Below are positions 61,671-64,000 of a DNA stretch of 64,000 nt, piece by piece (positions within the stretch are counted from its first letter, which is position 1; every line of letters begins with the position of its first letter). This stretch comes from Embiotoca jacksoni (Eukaryota > Chordata > Actinopteri > Embiotocidae): positions 2,937,001 to 3,001,000 of the forward strand of contig JAKOON010000004.1 in the NCBI GenBank assembly GCA_022577435.1. The letters are read 5' to 3'. The position numbers were made by a program, and so were the translations under genes. The notes under the pieces are model-generated. The model ran no database searches, had not been told where the DNA came from, and saw only the letters and a program-made list of their open reading frames with translations.

Positions 61671-64000
61671 ACCTACATGTGCAACCTCTTTTTATCTCAT
61701 CCTGCCTCACGAAGGTACCTCTTCACTGTATATATCACAAGACACAGAGCTCTTGTCAGTAGGGATTTGACCTTAATATTTTCCCTGATGAACAAATTAA
61801 TTTATTCTGTTTGTACTGACTATTTTGGGATTAAGTTTTCAAGTAGTCAAATTAAATTGTCCTCCTAATGATAGAAACGCTTGCCATAAGCAAGTCATGC
61901 CCTGTCTCGGAGACTCAAGTAGCACCATGAATAGCAATCTGGGGAAAGCAGCCTGGTGAGAACAGGAGAGTAAGAACCGCTCCTTTAGGTGAAAACCACT
62001 CTGTGCTGCAAACACTGGAGCAGAAAGCCTACAGGCACACAATCACCTTTGTCTCTTTCCCATCTGACCACAGTCCAAGAGAGGGGGAGTGTGCGTGCTG
62101 TGGTGTGTGTGGTGTGGTCGAGGGTGAGCCCTTCATCTTCTGATTTGCACCATATGCCCGCTGCTCCTCCAGCATACATTAGCAACCTCTGACCGCTGTC
62201 TTCCCTCCATCTGCTGGTTTTCTAAATCATGGGCACAAGAAAGGCACATATACACATTTCCGAAACACGGGGGCAGAACATCCTCTGGGCCGAATTGGGA
62301 GAAAACAAGGTTGAGAATATGTCAAATTTAAGTTGACCGAAGGAGCCGATAAAGGAAGGACAAATAAGATCCAAGAGGATGATACAATGAGAAAGAACTT
62401 GTTAGAAATAACAACAGACAGGGGAGGATTGGATGATGAGAGATGAGAAACAGAGGAACAGACAGCGAGGGAGACAGGGAAGAAGATCTTGGCTGTGTTT
62501 GTTTGGCAACATCAAGCCAAGGAGCCCCGGGGACATGCTAATGAGAGAAAGGCCTTTGAGAGGGGGGGGGGAGCCCTGTGGAGTGGCGCTGGAGTGGGGT
62601 CTTCTCACGGATACCAGACCTCAGAGAGGAGGGGGATCAGCAGGGGAGGGGAGCCTCAGGGGTCAGGGAAGTAAACTTAGCGGGGATCCCACAACAACAA
62701 AATGCAGCACTAATCTTCAAGCTTTTTTACGGTCAGCCCCGTAAAAGCCGGGAGACCCGACGTCTTCCTCGTGAAGTCGGGACTGCAGAAGTGATGGTCA
62801 CTTGAACTCTGTATATTTGTGTTTACAGCTGATTCAGTGGAGGCTTGTGATTCCCGCTTAACGTGCTACAGGAGCTCAATCGAAGCATCAAATAAGGTTG
62901 ATTATTTACAGGAATAAATTTATCATACTAAACCACACAGGCCACTTCATGAATGAGAACACCAAAATCAAACGCAACCCAGAGATCCATCTGCAAACCT
63001 TTAAGAGTGCACGGACAACAACATCTTTATTGCACTTGTGAGAAAGACAAATTCAAAACATGTGATCAGGTCTGATCTGAATGTGCTTTCATATGTAGTG
63101 TATTCAAATTCTAGTACAAAAAACAACAACATGCCTTTTAAATGGAAAACTATTACAAATGTACCCTGTGAATAAAATAATGTTTTTTGGCTTGGCACAT
63201 TAAAAATTGTTGAAACAGTTTTACTTGTCTTTTCAACATAAATAAAAGGTTCCACCTCTGCTGCTGTTGAGTGCACGTGTTAAAAAAAAAAGTACTCTAT
63301 TATAAGCTTTCTCAGAAAATCATCCATTGCATGGGTGAAAAAGTGCACAAGCAAAAACATAAACTGAGCATGCAAAGTGGATTTTTTTGTTTTGTTTTGT
63401 TGCAATATTACAAGTGGCCACTGGTGAAATTAGCAGCAAGTGTTAGTGGAGGTGAATTCACACTGGCAGCTACTATTGGAGATTGAGTAGAGCCTGATGT
63501 GCCGAAACGTGCTATTGAGTTTTACTTTGCTCCAAGAACATCTAAAAGTGCCGCCCACAGACGATTGGCCACAAAACGACGCAGGATTCGCATGAAACAG
63601 AATATTTCGACCTCAGCAGTTAACCGAGTTTCTTTGGCTGACATACAATAAAGAGAGGAAGGAGATGCACCATCTGTCTATGATTTTACACAATGCTCCA
63701 CAATTCACTTCCTTAGTTATTGCTATTGTAATAAATGTTTAATGGTGTTGAAGTAGTTTAATTGCAATTTAATGAAAAAGTATGATGTAAAGTAGTGAAG
63801 TGAACAGACTTCACACTTAACTAAAAATATTGACAGGCCGAGTGGCTGTGGGAATAATCATGTGAATGTAGGAGGCAAAGCCTGCAAGCTCGGACTCAGT
63901 GTCGAGTCCGCGCCACTCCCCTACTTGAGGACACAATCTGAATGATGATGAAGCTCATACAAATGGAGGAGGCTTCATTGTGGGTCAACCTTTCACGCTG

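Larger units (their letters stand above)
53660..64000. other. Probable gpm6b 5' intron or flank, no coding exon supported
   Basis: I searched the minus strand for an ATG-G followed by a donor, and for the longer M6B N-terminal exons, and found none I trust. Open frames up to 119 codons (for example 58631-58272 minus and 61527-61868 plus) are low-complexity or lack motifs. Contents include (TG)n tracts at 58314-58345 and 60588-60655, a (CT)n near 61641-61670 and an A/T-rich tract near 60310-60335. Confidence 0.4.

Noticed and set aside
62433..62744. 103-codon Gly/Arg-rich plus-strand frame
   Set aside because: Low-complexity G-rich DNA is open in several frames at once. No family resemblance or splice support.

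Overview
The window is nuclear DNA from a ray-finned fish, most likely a compact-genome percomorph. The evidence is split genes with canonical GT-AG introns of roughly 70 bp to 3 kb, AT-rich spacers, long (TATC)n and (TG)n microsatellites, and fragments of teleost-type hAT, Tc1/mariner and LINE elements. The protein-coding genes are all recognisable vertebrate genes. Their order matches the human Xp22 block TLR7-TLR8-TMSB4X-EGFL6-RAB9A-TRAPPC2-OFD1-GPM6B. I see no tceanc, fam9 or atxn3l-like gene in it.

Layout. 1-678: 3' end of tlr7 (+). 1200-5784: tlr8 (+), with a very short first coding exon and one large exon. 6263-6913: a complete non-autonomous hAT element with target-site duplication. 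7349-8703: a thymosin beta-4 gene with a compact promoter. 8.7-22.5 kb: a long stretch with no convincing gene, holding a degenerate Tc1 transposon and microsatellites. 22521-31479: egfl6 (+), 13 coding exons. 32.7-34.9 kb: rab9a (+), one coding exon behind a non-coding exon in a GC-rich promoter. 35660-37037: trappc2 (-), four coding exons, one intron of which is an AT-AC (U12-type) intron. 37756-45594: ofd1 (+), 22 coding exons, divergent from trappc2 and convergent with gpm6b. 47929-53659: gpm6b (-), five shared exons plus two alternative last exons; its 5' exon or exons were not found and may lie beyond the window. 53.7-64 kb: probably gpm6b 5' intron or flank, with no coding exon that I can support.

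Functions. tlr7 and tlr8 are tandem endosomal single-strand RNA sensors. The thymosin sequesters G-actin. EGFL6 is a secreted EGF/MAM matrix protein with an RGD motif. RAB9A and TRAPPC2 act in membrane traffic, OFD1 at centrioles and cilia, and GPM6B is a four-pass neural proteolipid. They are neighbours by conserved synteny, not as one pathway. I found no new multi-gene system. The most interesting signals are the minor-class intron in trappc2, the tiny tlr8 first coding exon with a PU.1/IRF composite site upstream, a 39-codon open-frame intron in ofd1, and a CA repeat just after the stop of one alternative gpm6b terminal exon. Exon coordinates were worked out by eye from splice signals and reading-frame continuity. 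For tmsb4x, egfl6, rab9a, trappc2 and ofd1 the joined frame closes exactly.
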